From Datura wrightii (lineage: Eukaryota; Streptophyta; Magnoliopsida; Solanales; Solanaceae): 64,000 nucleotides of DNA. Below are positions 22,800 to 34,690 of the stretch, one piece after another (position 1 is the first letter of the stretch; every line of letters starts with the position of its first letter). Below the pieces are notes generated by a model. The model was not told the DNA's origin. It saw nothing but the letters and a program-made list of their open reading frames with translations, and did no database searches. Location of the stretch: contig JASDFA010000027.1 in assembly GCA_035772735.1 (NCBI GenBank), positions 30,610,001-30,674,000 on the forward strand. The letters are read 5' to 3'. The translations under genes were made by a program, and so were the position numbers.

Positions 22800-24470
22800 T
22801 GAACACTGGCAAGAGACAAGGAGCTGGTGGACTCATATTTAGAGCCGGAAAGACAATTTCATCGTCAAAGGAGAGAAGCTCTAGAGAAAAAACTGCAGTT
22901 GCTCAAACAAACAATCCTGGAGCAACAACAGAATCCACCGGTTGTAAGGGCAATGTTAGTGTCCGAGGATATGGCAGCTAGGCCGGTTCGCGAGGTAGCA
23001 ATCCCACATGCTAATAATGTCACATCTAGCATCCGCAAACCTGAGCCTGGAGGGAGGTTCGAGCTCAAACAAAACATGGTGCAATTGCTGCACACCAGCG
23101 GGCAGTTCACAGGTCTCCCTCATGAGGATCCATAGCAACATCTCCAAAATATTTTGGAGATAAGTGACACTTACATCCCCGCTGGAGTGTCATCAGATTA
23201 TGTCAGGCTTACATTGTTCCCATTTTCACTTTTGGGAGAAGCCAAGAGGTGGTTGAAAGCTGAGCCATCTAATTCTATCACCACGTGGGATGATCTTGCA
23301 AGGAAATTCTTGATACGGTTTTTTCCATCTGGTAAAACAGCACGACTTAGAAGTCAAATTCTATGTTTTAAATAGAGAGAGGGAGAGAATCTGTATCAAG
23401 CCTGGGAGACATTCAAATCTATGTTGCGGGATTGTCCTCATCATCATGAATCCAATGATGTGCTGGTGCATACTTTCATAGAGGGTTTGGAACCCCACAC
23501 AAAAATCTTGCTAGACTCAGCAGCGGGGGACAAGCATTGGAGAAAACTTATAAGGAGCTGTATACCTTGTTGAATCGTATTTCACAGGGAAATCCGGAGT
23601 GGAATGCGGACTCGTCAAGAGGAGGAACAAGGAAAGCAGTAGGAGTATTAGAAGTGGATGGTTTTACAGCTATTGCTGCACAGGTAATTGCGTTACAGAA
23701 TCAACTCAACACCCACTTCAGTAACATGAGCATGAACTAGTCTCAAGCCCCAGTGAATGTAGTGCAGCAGATTTGGTGTGAAGTGTGCGGGAGTAGTGAA
23801 CACTCAGCTGAGTGTTGTGGAGAAAATCTTGATTCGGTGAACTTTGTGGGAAATGTACAGAGAAACAACCACCTACAGTATGGAAACAACTACAATTCCA
23901 AATGGAGGAATCACCCGAATTTCTCTTGGGGTGGCAACAACCATCAAGGGCAAGGTTCGAATTAGGAGGCGCAGAGAACTCAAAGAGGGCAGCAAAACTA
24001 TCAGGCACAATATAGAAGCAACAATGCACCTCCTCCACCACCATCACCCAGCATCGAGGAAATGTTCAAGACAATGATAGCTAACCAAGCTCAATTGCAG
24101 GCTGACTACGTGAAATTGGCAGCCGAGGTAAAGAACAATCAGTTAGCTACAAAGGCGCTGGAGTACCAGTTTTGGCAATTTGCTGGAGCCCAAAACACCA
24201 GGCCTAGAGGAGGACTTTCGAGCGACACAGATCCCAACCCCAAGCAAGTGAATGCAGTGACCACAAGGAGTGGTTTGCAACTTAAAAAGGTGGAACCAGA
24301 AAGACCACCTCAACAATCGGGAGCAGCAGAAACTGAGAGGGAGCAAAGTGATGAGAGGGGTAAGAAAAAGGAGGCTGAACCAGAAAGACCACCACCCCCG
24401 TTCCCTCAAAGATTAAAGAAACACAAGGAGGAGGCGTGTTTCGAAAAGTTCATGGAGATGGTGAAATAGG
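22800..24470 (+). pseudogene. gag: Ath-3a gag
   Basis: Athila-type Gag. Landmarks: an N-terminal helical stretch (RREALEKKLQLLKQTI), the retrotransposon-gag core (GRFELKQNMVQLLHTSGQF, then YVRLTLFPFSLLGEAKRWLK, SITTWDDLARKFLIRFFP, NLYQAWETFKSMLRDCPHHH), and a zinc knuckle CEVCGSSEHSAECC (CX2CX4HX4C) near 23780-23820. The linker has VTTRSGLQL and PPPPFPQRLKK. Damage: CAG-to-TAG at 23133-23135, TAG at 23373-23375 (shared with Ath-3b), a 1-base deletion near 23525, and stops at 23740 and 23965. No clear start codon survives near 22800. Gag and protease share one frame after the shift. Confidence 0.9.
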
Positions 24471-25189
24471 TACATATTAACTTACCTCTTGTTGATGTTT
24501 TGCAGGGAGTGTCGAAGTACGCAAAGTATATTAAAGACATCGTGGCGAACAAAAGCAGGTTAACTGAGTACGCTACAGTGGCTCTTATGGAGGAGTGCAC
24601 TTCCCGGATACAAAACAGGTTGCCCACAAAGCTCAAGGACCCTGGGAGCTTTACAATACAAATTACAATTGGGAAGAGTATCCGAGCTCGCGGATTATGT
24701 GATTTGGGAGCGAGCATTAACTTGATGCCGTCATCGGTATTCAAGAAGTTGGGTCTAGGGAGTCCTAGACCAACAACAGTGATCTAGAAACTAGCAGATC
24801 GTTCCTTAGCGAGACCTGATGGCATTGTGGAGGACGTGCTGGTGCAAGTGGGCTCCCTTATCTTCCCAGTAGATTTCGTCGTGCTGGATTTTGAGCCAGA
24901 CGCGGAAGTCCCATTTATGTTGGGATGTCCTTTCTTGGCTACCGAGAAAGCACTTATTGATGTAGCTGCAGGGCAGCTAACTATGCGAGCACACAACAAG
25001 GTAGAGGTGTTTGATGTATACAAGGCCACCAAGCTCTCGGCTTTGTATGAGGAACTCTCGGTGATCAATGTGATTAATCGAGCTGATGTTGTCAAGAGAG
25101 TTGAGTCATGGGAGTTATTGGGGAAAACACCTGAGCGATGTAGCATTACTGGGGTGAGGACGGTAGTCGAGATACGTCCGTCACCTTAG
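24471..25189 (+). pseudogene. pol: Ath-3a protease
   Basis: The frame continues from gag (INLPLVDVLQGVSKYAKYIKD) into the retropepsin-like domain: active-site CDLGASINLMPSSVFKKLG near 24700, then AEVPFMLGCPFLATEKALIDV. Catalytic Asp kept. One stop at 24784-24786 (CAG-derived position; Ath-3b has Gln). It ends with a stop at 25187-25189, and no RT follows. The enzyme would mature Gag. Confidence 0.9.
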
Positions 25190-25239
25190 AGGATGATTGA
25201 GCTTAATGACGCCGAGCTGCGACGGTAAACCAGGCGCTG

Positions 25240-25257
25240 CATGGGAGGCAACCCGTG
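25240..25257 (+). other. Post-protease hairpin with AGGCAA loop (Ath-3a)
   Basis: CATGGG-AGGCAA-CCCGTG: a 6-bp stem (one T:G pair) 50 bp after the protease stop. Ath-3b has CACGGG / CCTGTG, Ath-1 CTTGGG / CCCAAG: stem bases vary, pairing and loop stay. Confidence 0.7.
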
Positions 25258-25512
25258 AAGATTTTTGTAATATTTGATTAGATTTCGTTGAAAAAAAAGG
25301 AAAAGAAGAAAAAAAAAGGAAAATGAGAAAAATATAAAAAAAATAAAAACAAAATGTGTATTTTATGTGAAACCTATAAATTCTAACCAATTTCTTGTGG
25401 TGAGATGAATTTCAAGTTGAACGGAGGATAAATATTCAAAGGATCATAAAGGAAAAATCGAGGTATGAAAAATAATAAGAAGTGGCAAAACAGTGAGCCC
25501 ACGCGATGGCTC

Positions 25513-25649
25513 CGTGTCACGGAGGAGGGCCTCCGCGTTACCCTCCATGACACGTTGAAGGTAATTCTGGAATTTTTACAAATTCCAGAACACCTGCATG
25601 ATAGATCCGTGTCACGGAGGGCATGCTCCGTGTTACCCTCTGTGACACG
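25513..25649 (+). promoter_or_regulatory. Three inverted repeats, two shared with the LTR (Ath-3a)
   Basis: IR 1: arms 25513-25525 and 25542-25554 (CGTGTCACGGAGG type). IR 2: 25565-25575 with 25580-25590 (TTCTGGAATTT / AAATTCCAGAA). IR 3: arms 25608-25621 and 25636-25649. IR 1 and IR 3 are close copies of a 42-bp module that lies just upstream of the LTR TATA box. Downstream come CTTTTTAACCCC and a pyrimidine-rich leader ending at the putative donor 25852. I infer a second, internal promoter for the aORF; not shown directly. Confidence 0.55.
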
Positions 25650-25851
25650 TTTAGGGTAATTTCGCGTCTGGTCACACCGGGTCGCCGGGTGACTCACGCG
25701 AAATCTTCACTTTTTAACCCCGAATTCCCCTCATTTTTCCGCATTTTTCATCCCCTCCGCGACAAACATCCCAAAAACCCCTTCTCCCTCAACGTGACAT
25801 GGACCTAGGCACACATTCTCATCTAGTTTTCTTCATTTCATCGAATTCAAG

Positions 25852-26533
25852 GTATGTTCTTCAACTCTATCTCAATTCTTGTCGAATTTTTCGACGTTGA
25901 ACATGTGATGTGAGCAAAACTTGCCCTAAGTAGAAATTAAGCTTAAATTCAATTGAGTTATTGTTGATTGACGTTCGTAGTATCATTGTGATTGCATGAA
26001 CTCGATAATTACATAGCTTGATAGAATTTTTGGTAAAATCATAGCTAGGGCTTGAATTTGAATATGAAAAGGGAAAATTTAATTGACATTAGAAATTCTT
26101 GTTGGGTTGTGTATGTTGGGTGAGATGAGTTGGTTGTGCTAACTGTTAATATGCTAAAAGACCAACGGATTTTTGGGGTAATGAAATTGCGAGATGCAAG
26201 AAATGGGTGAATTGTATAGGTCCGTGTAGATAAATTTTTTTCTTTGTTTCTCCTTGCTAAGTGCTATGTGATGAAATGTGATCGATGGTAATGTTGTGGT
26301 TAGCTGTACGAAGTCTGAGTAGTACAAAAGATTTTATACTGTCGCATTCCCTGAATGCACGAGGCATATTTGTTGTGTTTTTGTTTTTTATGTAAATTGG
26401 GAATAAATATGATCTTGCTGTAATGTTATGATTGTGGCTAAAGACTAAGTGTGGGGTGGCCTAGCTTAACCCAACCTTAGTCGAAGCTAATTTTACTTGG
26501 ATTAACATTGGGACTGTCTGTTTGGTTTGACAG
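25852..26533 (+). other. Putative 5'-leader intron of the Ath-3a aORF
   Basis: Donor AATTCAAG|GTATGTTC and acceptor TTTGGTTTGACAG|GAACA, 682 bp, with the aORF ATG (26539) only 5 bases after the acceptor. Interior is T-rich and non-coding. Ath-3b keeps both sites (43681-44364). Splicing is inferred from consensus only. Confidence 0.55.
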
Positions 26534-26538
26534 GAACA

Positions 26539-27759
26539 ATGGCAAGCAGACAAGATAAAGGGAAGGGCGCATCAACATCTAGCGCCGGAAGGAAAAGCAT
26601 TAGACTGGGAACAGCAGTCCCAGCAGCACCAGCGGTTCCACGCGGCCAACGCCGTCAATATGGAACCAGATGGGTGACAGAGGAGGGGAAGAAATGGTAC
26701 GCAAAGCATAAGGAAAGCAAATACTTCCCCGAAGAACACATTGCTAGGGAACCGTTGGCACAAGAGTTCCCCAGGATTGTCCACAGGATTGAGGCTGTCG
26801 GGCTGAACTTCATCTTTGAAGAGCCCAAGGAGTGCAACCTACACCTGATTCGGGAATTCTACGCCAACTGGAACCCGACACTTAAAAGTCACACCATCAA
26901 GATAAGGGGGCAGATAGTCACTTTTGAGCCCCATCACCTTAATGCCATCTTGGGGGCACGGGACACAGACGCCCATGTGCTTCAGCAGCTGAATATCACT
27001 CCACCATACGCGGATTTCAGACGCACTTTGTGTGGAACCCGGTCTACAGCACGTTGGTGCAAGCATAAGGAGAGGGGCTACCATTAGACCTTGCCCTACT
27101 CATAGATGAACCAGGATGCCAGGATATGGCTTAAAATTGTTTGTTCCTGCCTGATCCCGGGGGTGCATATGACAGATGTCACTCGGGATCGTGTATGCTT
27201 GGTCTACGCCATGATGAAAGGGATGGAGATCAATGTGGGGGCGGTGATTATCTCCGCCATGAAGAGAGCCCGTTTTCATCAAGGGCACAGGTACGGGTTT
27301 GGTGGCTTACTGACCACGTTCTTGAGGGGCCTGGATATTGAGAAGGAGGCCCTTGACTACATCCCGCAGATGGAGAGGCGGGCCTTAGATATCACCAAAA
27401 CTAAGGCACCCGACACCACTCACGGGCCAGTTCTTACACTAGCCGAGCGACATGCTCGGGAAGATCAGTACATGGCTCGCATGTTCGGGATGCAGATGCT
27501 CCAGCTGCGCATAGGCGGGAGGCCGGCAACAGAAGAGGAGATGTGGCAGCTCGAGCTAGACTACCCTTTTGGCGAAAATGCCAGGGCTCTATGCCGAGTG
27601 GGGCCAGCTTTTATGGAGCCCACTGATGATGATGTTCCCACAGATGAGGAGACACGTCGTGATGACTCCGATGTAGAGTCAGATGATGACGACGGGGGCG
27701 ATTCAGACATGGGAGACGAGGCAGCGACACCTAACTAGGAAGTGGAATACTTTGATTGA
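26539..27759 (+). pseudogene. Ath-3a aORF (plant transposon-associated domain, acidic tail)
   Basis: The start chosen is MASRQDKGKG, directly after the putative acceptor; an ATG 12 bases upstream lies in the intron. A basic Ser/Gly-rich N-terminus with RGQRRQYGTRW comes first, then the domain with KYFPEEHIAREPLAQEFPR, HLIREFYANWNP, VTFEPHHLNAILGARD, WLKIVCSCLIPGVHMTDVTR, and INVGAVIISAMKRARFHQGH. A helical ERRALDI... segment follows, then an Asp/Glu tail (DESDVESDDDDG-like). Stops at 27085-27087, 27103-27105 and 27736-27738 are Gln or Glu/Gln codons in Ath-3b; the first two are CAG-to-TAG. About 406 codons if uninterrupted. Known in plants as a transposon-associated domain; function unknown. 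No signal peptide or membrane segment. Confidence 0.8.
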
Positions 27760-29522
27760 TCAGGGAGTTTCACCACCTACTTTTGTACTATGCTGAATTT
27801 TGTGAACACTAGGGACAGTGTTCGATTTAAGTGTGGGGTGGTAGTAGTTAGGTGTTGGTTGCTATTGTTATTAATGTATGTCTTTGTTCTGTTGTTGTGC
27901 TTGGATAAACTTGTGGCCCTGTGATTTTTGTGTGTATGTTTGTATGGTAATTAAGTTGAAGCTGTTGTGTGTTGTTGAATGCTGTTAGCTGGTTTTGTAC
28001 ATATCTTTGTTTTATCGAAATTATCGATATTTTTTTAAAAAAAAATTGTGAAATTTTTATTTTTGGTTTTCTCGACGTTTGTTTTCGGGTCATTTACCGA
28101 GAATAGTCCCATTGAACGGAAGTCATAATTAGTGAGTATTCTCTATGATGGATGGATGACGACCGTCTTAAGGGAAATGTAGTCGTTAGGAGTAGATTTC
28201 TTTTGTTCATTTATTTTTAGTTTTTTTCTTTTGTTGGTTTGCATCCCAAAACCTGTCGTTACTTTATGGTTGCGAAATTATGATTGCGTGTTGTACATGA
28301 TATTTGAAATGCAAAGGTGATTCGTATGAAAGCATGCAACTTTGTAAATATGTTGAGATGCCTAGGCCATAGAGCTCGACTCAGTGTGATTGAGGCTTAA
28401 TGTTTGAATTCTTGTAATTAGCTGATTGAAGAGTCTGTGAATATGTCTTGAGTTGAGCATGTGAAATGAGTGTATAGTGAGGTTTCGTTTCTTCCATGCC
28501 ATTTTGAAGTGCCTAGAACTTGCCTGGTGTGTGTGCGAAACGAAATGAAGGATGTGTATTGTCGGAAAGGATGTAGGCATTTCTTTGCTTTAACCGAAAG
28601 TTTTTTTTCATTATCGTACCCACCTTGAATGTACATCCTAGTTAGGCCATTGAGCCTTTAGCCTATTATTTTTCTTTTGTCAAAAAGGTGTAAACCAAGC
28701 TTAACCCCTTCTTTTCATTATCCGTGAATTTGATCCAAAACTCTTAAGCGCTCAGGAAAAGAAAATAATTTTCCCACAGTGTCAAGGAGTGAGAATGGTG
28801 AATAGAAAAGAAAAAGCAGAGTGATGCAAGGAAAGAAAAGGTCGAAGGTGCACTCGTTATAAATTAAATATAATAAAGATGTATAAATAATCTTTGTTAT
28901 TGAGTCAAGTGTGCTTAGAGATATGGGGTAAAAAATAAAGACAGACTTCAAGAATGGGAGAATGAAGGAAGAAACAATGCCCATAAGGTTGATGGGATGT
29001 ATTGAAAAAGCGCTTAAGGATGCTAGTTGTTATTATTGGTTAGCCTAGCATTTACTAGTTCCGTAGCTTACATTACAACCCGTTAAGTCCTACGTGATCT
29101 TACAACACACGTCCTTATATTAGTGGAGTAATACACTAAAGGCAAGCCTATGGTTCATGACATGATGCATGTGAATTCTTTTGGGAGAGAGAGTGAAATT
29201 GTGTTTATATGCCCCTGCATGTAATGTTTTGAATTCATGTGATCAAAAAGGGGAAAATTCTCTTGTGTGATGAGGGCACATGCTCGACGAGAGATTAAAA
29301 TTCGTGTCGGATATCTTGATCAGCTGATTTGCATGTGTTTGCCGATATCGAGAGTCGATTCTTGAGTCTAGGAGGTCTTAATGTGTTGAAGGTCATTGTA
29401 CTGATAAGACTATGCATGTTTTCTTGATGATTTGCTGTGTTAAATAATCGGTATAACCGTAGCTTGAATTGTTGAGCCAAAGTAGCCAGGATGGGGTGTC
29501 AATTGCATGAGGTGTAAGATTA
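27760..29522 (+). other. Ath-3a 3' non-coding region
   Basis: No gene. T-rich then purine-rich (28745-28985, AAAGAAAAG-type runs). ORFs here on both strands lack similarity and differ between the two Ath-3 copies in length. The sequence is co-linear with 45591-47340 of Ath-3b. Confidence 0.7.
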
Positions 29523-29540
29523 TTGTGCGGGGACGAACAA
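29523..29540 (+). other. Pre-polypurine-tract hairpin (Ath-3a)
   Basis: TTGTGCG-GGGA-CGAACAA: a 7-bp stem with one mismatch and a GNRA-like tetraloop, 5 bp before the polypurine region. In Ath-3b the stem is perfect. Confidence 0.65.
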
Positions 29541-29545
29541 GGAGT

Positions 29546-29560
29546 TAAGTGTGGGGTAAG
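29546..29560 (+). other. Polypurine tract (Ath-3a)
   Basis: AAGTGTGGGGTAAG directly precedes the 3' LTR start TGATC. It is the expected site of plus-strand priming. Confidence 0.7.
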
Positions 29561-30972
29561 TGATCTAGGGCAAATTTATATGCCCAAGTGATACTCAAAT
29601 CTTTCATTTTGCCTTGTTTTTCTACCGATGTTTATACATTATCGTGTGAATTGTAATAAAATGTGAATTTATACTAACCAACATGATTAGCTTGATTTTG
29701 CAGGAAAAATATAATTGTACGAAGCTAAGATGCATGTTGGGAGAGATCCGGATTGGACGCGGAAGCGAGCAAGGGAAAAAGCACAAGTAGAGCACGAATT
29801 AAAGGGGCTCCGTGATGGAGCCGTGTCACGCTGCCATCGCGGATGCGTTCTGCCTGGATACGAAATTTTTGCCAAATTCCAGTGAAGGTGCGCGTTGGGG
29901 CTGTGGCACGTTGGCCTAGCCCCGTGTTGCACACCGTGCCACGTTGGGCCTTAATACCTGGGCGTCCGAATTCCAGTGAGGGTCCGCGTTGGTGGTGTGT
30001 CACGGAGGCAGTGCTCCGCGATGCACTCTGTGACACGTTGCTTGTTATTCCGGGAAAAATTCCCACTAGTATAAATAGAACACTTAGGTTCATTTTAAAT
30101 GATTCTGACTTGGTTGAGCAAGAACGTGGGTTACAGGCAGTTGAGGGGACGAAAATCTCAAGGTTTTTCTCTATCTCCTTCTTCTTTATTTCAATTGCTT
30201 GTATGATTAACACTCATTTAACGATGTTTAATCCACAAATGAGTGTCTAAATCCTCTTCTTGCTGAGGTTAAGAACAATTGTATTGAAATGTAATTATTG
30301 ATCAATTGGTTTTTCATCTTTTCTTCCATGGTTGTTCTATTGATTCTTGTTCTTACTGCATTAATGTGTGGACAACGTTAATGTATATCTAAAAAGTCCA
30401 GTTTCACTCGAGAGAGCAAGAAATTGGAAAGTTGTGAATTGATAGGATATGATCTTTTCTTAGTTTGGAAAAATTGAGAATTGATTTACCTTCAGGATAG
30501 AGATATACCTGAAAGTCGTATTAGTCAATTAAGGAATCGGCTTTGTATGGCTAGAACATGAATTTCTTTTTATCACAGAGATGTAGGTGGAAGGTTCATG
30601 ATTCTTAAGTTGGTTTAAATACGAGAGTTTTAGTCCATAGGCAATAATTCTTGACTAGCAACCGGAGGAAAGATAAATCAAATTGTATCGATAATTTATT
30701 TCTCTACATGTTCATTTAACCTCAGCATGCTCATACTTATAGTTCAGACTCAATTTGTATATTCCTTTTAGACTTAGTATAAAATTAGGAAACAAAATAT
30801 CAAATTTCTCTTCACACTGTTGTCTGCATTTTAGAGTTAAAGTTCATTGACACTTGAGTATATTGTTACTTTAGTCCAGTTTCTGTGGGATCGATATTTG
30901 GCTTACTTGAGCCACTTTACTACTTGTTCGACCACGTACACTTGCGTGTAGTTATACCAAACTGACCGAACA
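29561..30972 (+). repeat. Ath-3a 3' LTR (1412 bp)
   Basis: Aligns end to end with 21268-22677. TATA box at 30070-30078. The terminal palindrome has one change (CTAGGGCA). It is followed by the CTATC duplication. Confidence 0.95.
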
Positions 30973-30977
30973 CTATC
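30973..30977 (+). other. Target-site duplication CTATC (right of Ath-3a)
   Basis: Matches 21263-21267. The Ath-2m gag resumes here. Confidence 0.95.
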
Positions 30978-31920
30978 CAAGAAGTTCGACTCTTCCTCAT
31001 AATCAAAGTAATATGTTCCTTGCTCCCTACTTTGAGTTCCCACTACATTGACCTGTTTGGCTCCAGCTCCCATAATGTGCTTTGTCAGAAAGTCCAATGA
31101 TGTGCACATATGAGCCAACTCCTGGTCGCGCTCTTATTCTTTTCTTCATTAGTCTACAGTCAAACCAATAGCATATGTGCCTTCCACTGCATCAATCTCC
31201 CTCATATTCCTAGCGTTGTTTGTCGTAGTCACCCTGTCAAGAATGGTGGCAGCTTGCTCCCAGGTGTGACTCATCAATGCTCCTCCAGCCACCGTGTCTT
31301 CTACAACTTTGGTGCTATTGTTCAGATACCTGTAAAAATTTTAGCTATCATCTGGGATTTTGTGGTTAGGACATTTTTTTAACTTCTTTTTGAATCTCAG
31401 CCAAGTTTCATGAAGTGCCTCAGTCTTAATCTGTCGAAAATTATAGATCTCATCCTTTACCTGCGACATCCTGGAGAGGAGAAAGAATCTCTCCAAAAAG
31501 GCCTATTTGAGCTCCCTCCAGTTGGTTATGGAGTCGTTGGGAAACTCCGATAACCACAAAGTAGCTTCCCTTGATAGAGAAAAAGGGAAGAGTCTGAGTC
31601 GTATTGCATCCTGGCTTACTCCGAGAAAGTTGTATGCCTTGCATATTCCTACAAAGTTCATTAAGTGCAGGTTGGCGTTATCTGCTGCGTGACCACTGAA
31701 CACCCCTTTCATGTTTAGCAATTGAATCATGGTGCTCCTAACGTTGAATTTGGCCCCAGCGGGCAGTGGTAGTGGCACAATCTCTCAAGTAACCCGACTT
31801 CATAAATGTCTGGGTCATCATCATCATCAAAGAACAGAGGGGAAAATATATGAGCTCTATTTCCCCGCCCCTATCGACCATCATTTACCACCTCACCTCT
31901 TTCGTCACATGTTGTAGTGC
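30973..31920 (-). pseudogene. gag: Ath-2m gag, N-terminal part
   Basis: On the minus strand: FSPLFFDDDDDP-like acidic segment, then the capsid core VRSTMIQLLNMKGVFSGHAAD, MNFVGICKAY, AIRLRLFPFSLSREATLWLSEFPNDSITNWREL, then in other frames IYNFRQIKTEALHETWLRFKKK, and finally the EEESNFLD stretch where Ath-3a sits. Ath-2p carries the same block at 61080-61940 (EEEANFLDNQVVG). Several frame changes. Structural protein of the particle in an intact copy. Confidence 0.85.
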
Positions 31921-32175
31921 AGCTTGCCAAGCTAGCTCGGCTTGACTAGCTTCTTCAGCTATGTGGGTTTCTTTTGGCTCGTGGTTCTATATTGTATGCA
32001 GTGCTCTTTCGATTTAAAGATTTAGTGAAATAAGGGGATCTCCTCTAATCCGAGTGCTTGGCATTCACTGGAGAACAACCTGTGGGTATCAAAAACACAA
32101 CAATAAATATAATTAAGGAAATAACTCCCAAAAAGTCAAATACAAGCTAATAACCTAGTCTCAGCCGTATTAATT
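31921..32175 (-). other. Ath-2m leader between primer site and gag
   Basis: Non-coding. In sense it includes a T-rich run and GATACCCACAG|GTTGTT, which resembles a splice acceptor and is kept in Ath-2p at 60800. Confidence 0.45.
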
Positions 32176-32188
32176 GGAAATGGTGCCA
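32176..32188 (-). other. Decayed Asp-type primer-binding site (Ath-2m)
   Basis: Sense TGGCACCATTTCC starts 5 bp after the LTR end. It matches the Asp primer site TGGCGCCGTTGCC at 10 of 13 positions; two of the three changes are G-to-A. Confidence 0.5.
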
Positions 32189-32193
32189 CTTTT

Positions 32194-33789
32194 TGATAAT
32201 TCTCAAACCACACCTCTTACTGAAGTATGAAGCAGATGTTGTCAATAAAGAACCCAACTAGAGGTTGGGGTCGAACCCACCAGGAATATGGGAGAACTAG
32301 ATTACAGCCGGTAAGTGAACTTGTGAGGTAGTTACTTCAAAATTAGGGGTTCTAAAGAAAATCAATAATAAAAAAAATTATCAAAATTATGGTTTTAAGT
32401 CAATATTAAAGGATGACTAGGGTTTATAATTCCCCATGAGTTCATAACTGCTTTAGGTATACACTCGTGATTATCACCAATACTTACTTATAAAACTAAT
32501 AACTTAGGTTCGTTTGAACGACTGACCAGTTCCTATTGAATGACTATACTAAACAACTCAACCAAGTCTCATGAGTGGTTTCAAACTATCCATTATCACT
32601 AAGTTACATATTAAACTATCCTGCGACAACAGCTCAAGTTAATACAATGATTAACAAAATCAAGGATCTGTTGTAATTCTCTTTTCCTAATCTCTACCTC
32701 TTAGTCCTAACCAAGTAAAGAATTCGGGGATGTCCTAACGTTGTGCACCGTTAAGAAATGTTTAAGAATGTAGATAATACAATATAAGTATTTTGTATTG
32801 GTTTCAAAATTGCTTTGTCCAACCCTAGCTTGTTAATCTACCATGGTTCCCACAACCCTAGCTATGGAGGTTTTAGCCTCTCATAGTTGTAAGGTTTTGA
32901 ATTGTATTCATGATTAAGAACATAAATCAATACTTACAAGAATGAATGAGAAAAACATTATCTTTAATTAATCACCAAAATCTTGAAGAACAAGTAGCAA
33001 GAACTAGAAGAATTGAAGTAAAGGTTGATCACAAGTTAAATCAACTCAATTCTCTCTTTCTCTCCTCAAAATCTCTTTTCTCTCCTATCTTTTCTGGTCT
33101 ACAAAAAAATAAAACCTAAAACGTATTTATACAGACACAAGAATCCTTTTCCTAGGCTAACAGGATGAATTTCCATATATGATTCTGTAGTCATCACGAG
33201 CCAACCTACGATCCGTAGAAGCATCCTACGACCCGTAGCTTTCTGTCATACCTTGCATGGTTGGCTGAATTTTGGCTAAGTGTTGGATCCTGGTACAATT
33301 CATACCTCCGTCCTACAATCCGTACTGAGCTCCCATGTTTTGATTCTGAAACTTTGGAATTCTTCTGAAGTTCATCACGACCGTCATGGTACGACTCGTA
33401 CCTTCTTCCCACGGGTCGTACTCTCTTTCCATAGCAGGAGTCAGTCTCTTATGAAAATTTTCTATATTTTATCACGACTTCAACACCATGACTCGTACCA
33501 TCTTGGTACGACTCGTACTGAGACTCGTACATTACATCTCTTCAATTCTAGCCTTCTGCAACTTTTCACGGACAAAAATACGACTCGTATGACCTTTCTA
33601 CGGCTCGTACTATGGTCTGCACATTGAGCATATTTTGCATACTTCAGACTTTCTTTTACAATTTTTAGGTCCAACACCAATTTATCCTGCAACTAAAGGA
33701 AATGTGCCTTATATCCACATAAACACACCTAGTCCATGCTATTTTCTTAGTTTTGAGCATTGAAAGTGCTGTAAATCCACAACACATCA
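32194..33789 (-). repeat. Ath-2m 5' LTR (1596 bp)
   Basis: Sense TGATGTGTTGTGG...GAATTATCA. Sense TATA box TATAAATAC at 33123-33131. TACGACTCGTA-type words fill 33190-33610. It is followed by the TTTAC duplication. Confidence 0.9.
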
Positions 33790-33794
33790 TTTAC
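33790..33794 (+). other. Target-site duplication TTTAC (right of Ath-2m)
   Basis: Matches 13209-13213. Tek-1 coding sequence resumes here. Confidence 0.95.
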
Positions 33795-34690
33795 TGGGAA
33801 TTCCTCCAGAACGGGAGATCAATTTTGGTATTGACCTTCTTCTCGATACGTAGCCTATATCTATTCATCTTTACAGAATGGCTCCAGCTGAGCTAAAGGA
33901 ATTGAAGGAGCAGTTGAAGGATCTCTTAGAGAAGGGTTTCATCCGACCTAGCAAATCCCTGTGGGGTGCACCAGTTGTCTTCGTTCGAAAGAAGGATGGT
34001 TCCTTTTGGATGTGTATTGACCATCAGCAATTGAACAAGGTTAACATCAAGAATAGGTATCCCCTCCCCACTATTGATGATTTGTTTTGCTAGCTTCCGG
34101 GTGCTAAGTGTTTCTCAAAGATAAACCTAAGATTCGGATACCATCAGCTCAGGGTTCAAGAGTGTGACATTTTGAAGAAAGCTTTCAAGACTCGGTATGG
34201 TCACTATGAGTTTGTAGTTATGTATTTTGGACTAATGAATGCTCCTGCAGCTTTATGGATTTGATGAATAGGGTGCTCAAGACATATTTGGATATGTTCA
34301 TGATTGTGTTAAAAGATGATATTCTCATATACTCTCGGAGCGAGAAGGAGCATGCCGATCATTTCAGGGTGGTGCTACAGACTCTTAAGGATCGCCAGTT
34401 GTATGTTAAGTTTAGCAAATGCGAGTTTTTGTTAAACTTAGTGGCATTTTTAGGTCATGTGGTGCCAAGTGAGGGTGTAGAGGTGGACTCTCAGAAGATA
34501 AAATCTATGAAGAATTGTCTTAGACCATTGAGTCCTTTGGATATCAAGAGTTTCATGGGTTTAACTGGTTACTACCGGAGGTTTGTTGAGGGGTTTTTAT
34601 CCATTGCATCATCATTGACTAATTTGACCCAAAAGAAAGTGATGTTTCAATGGTCAGAAGCTTGTGAGAAGAGTTTCTAAGAATTGAAAA
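33795..34690 (+). pseudogene. pol: Tek-1 reverse transcriptase
   Basis: Resumes from the interrupted linker: GIPPEREINFGIDLL, AELKELKEQLKDLLEKGFIRPS, WGAPVVFVRKKDGSFWMCIDHQQLN. The catalytic centre reads VLKDDILIYS where FIDDILIYS is usual: the two Asp are kept but the preceding residues differ. Then KCEFLLNLVAFLGHVV and SFMGLTGYYRRFVEGF. Stops near 33850, 34093 and 34245 plus a frame change at 34250 make it inactive. Confidence 0.9.

Larger units (their letters stand above)
21268..30972 (+). mobile_element. Ath-3a: complete non-autonomous Athila-type element (9705 bp)
   Basis: 5' LTR 21268-22677, Asp-tRNA primer site 22684-22701, gag-protease in one frame to 25189, hairpin 25240-25257, palindromic module 25513-25649, probable intron 25852-26533, aORF 26539-27759, 3' non-coding region, pre-tract hairpin 29523-29540, polypurine tract, 3' LTR 29561-30972. 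A 5-bp CTATC duplication flanks it. RT, RNase H and integrase are absent, exactly as in Ath-3b, so mobility needed enzymes from another element. It lies inside the gag of Ath-2m and so is younger than it. Confidence 0.95.
13214..33789 (-). mobile_element. Ath-2m: complete Athila-type non-autonomous element, interrupted by Ath-3a
   Basis: On the minus strand: 5' LTR 33789-32194, decayed Asp primer site, gag (31920 to 30973, then 21267 to 20344), protease (20343 to 19814), two AGGCAA-loop hairpins, motif-rich spacer, aORF (18527 to 16460), 3' non-coding region, 3' LTR 14811-13214. A perfect TTTAC duplication flanks it. Removing Ath-3a leaves about 10.9 kb. There is no RT, RNase H or integrase between protease and aORF, and Ath-2p has the same gap directly after protease, so this is a family trait and not damage to one copy. 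Confidence 0.9.

Noticed and set aside
26539..27759. Envelope-like gene as in some Athila elements
   Set aside because: No hydrophobic signal peptide, no membrane-spanning stretch, acidic C-terminus; it matches the plant transposon-associated domain instead.
33206..33692. ORFs in both directions within the Ath-2m 5' LTR
   Set aside because: They arise from the repeated TACGA/TCGTA words, are not conserved in the other LTR copies and have no similarity.
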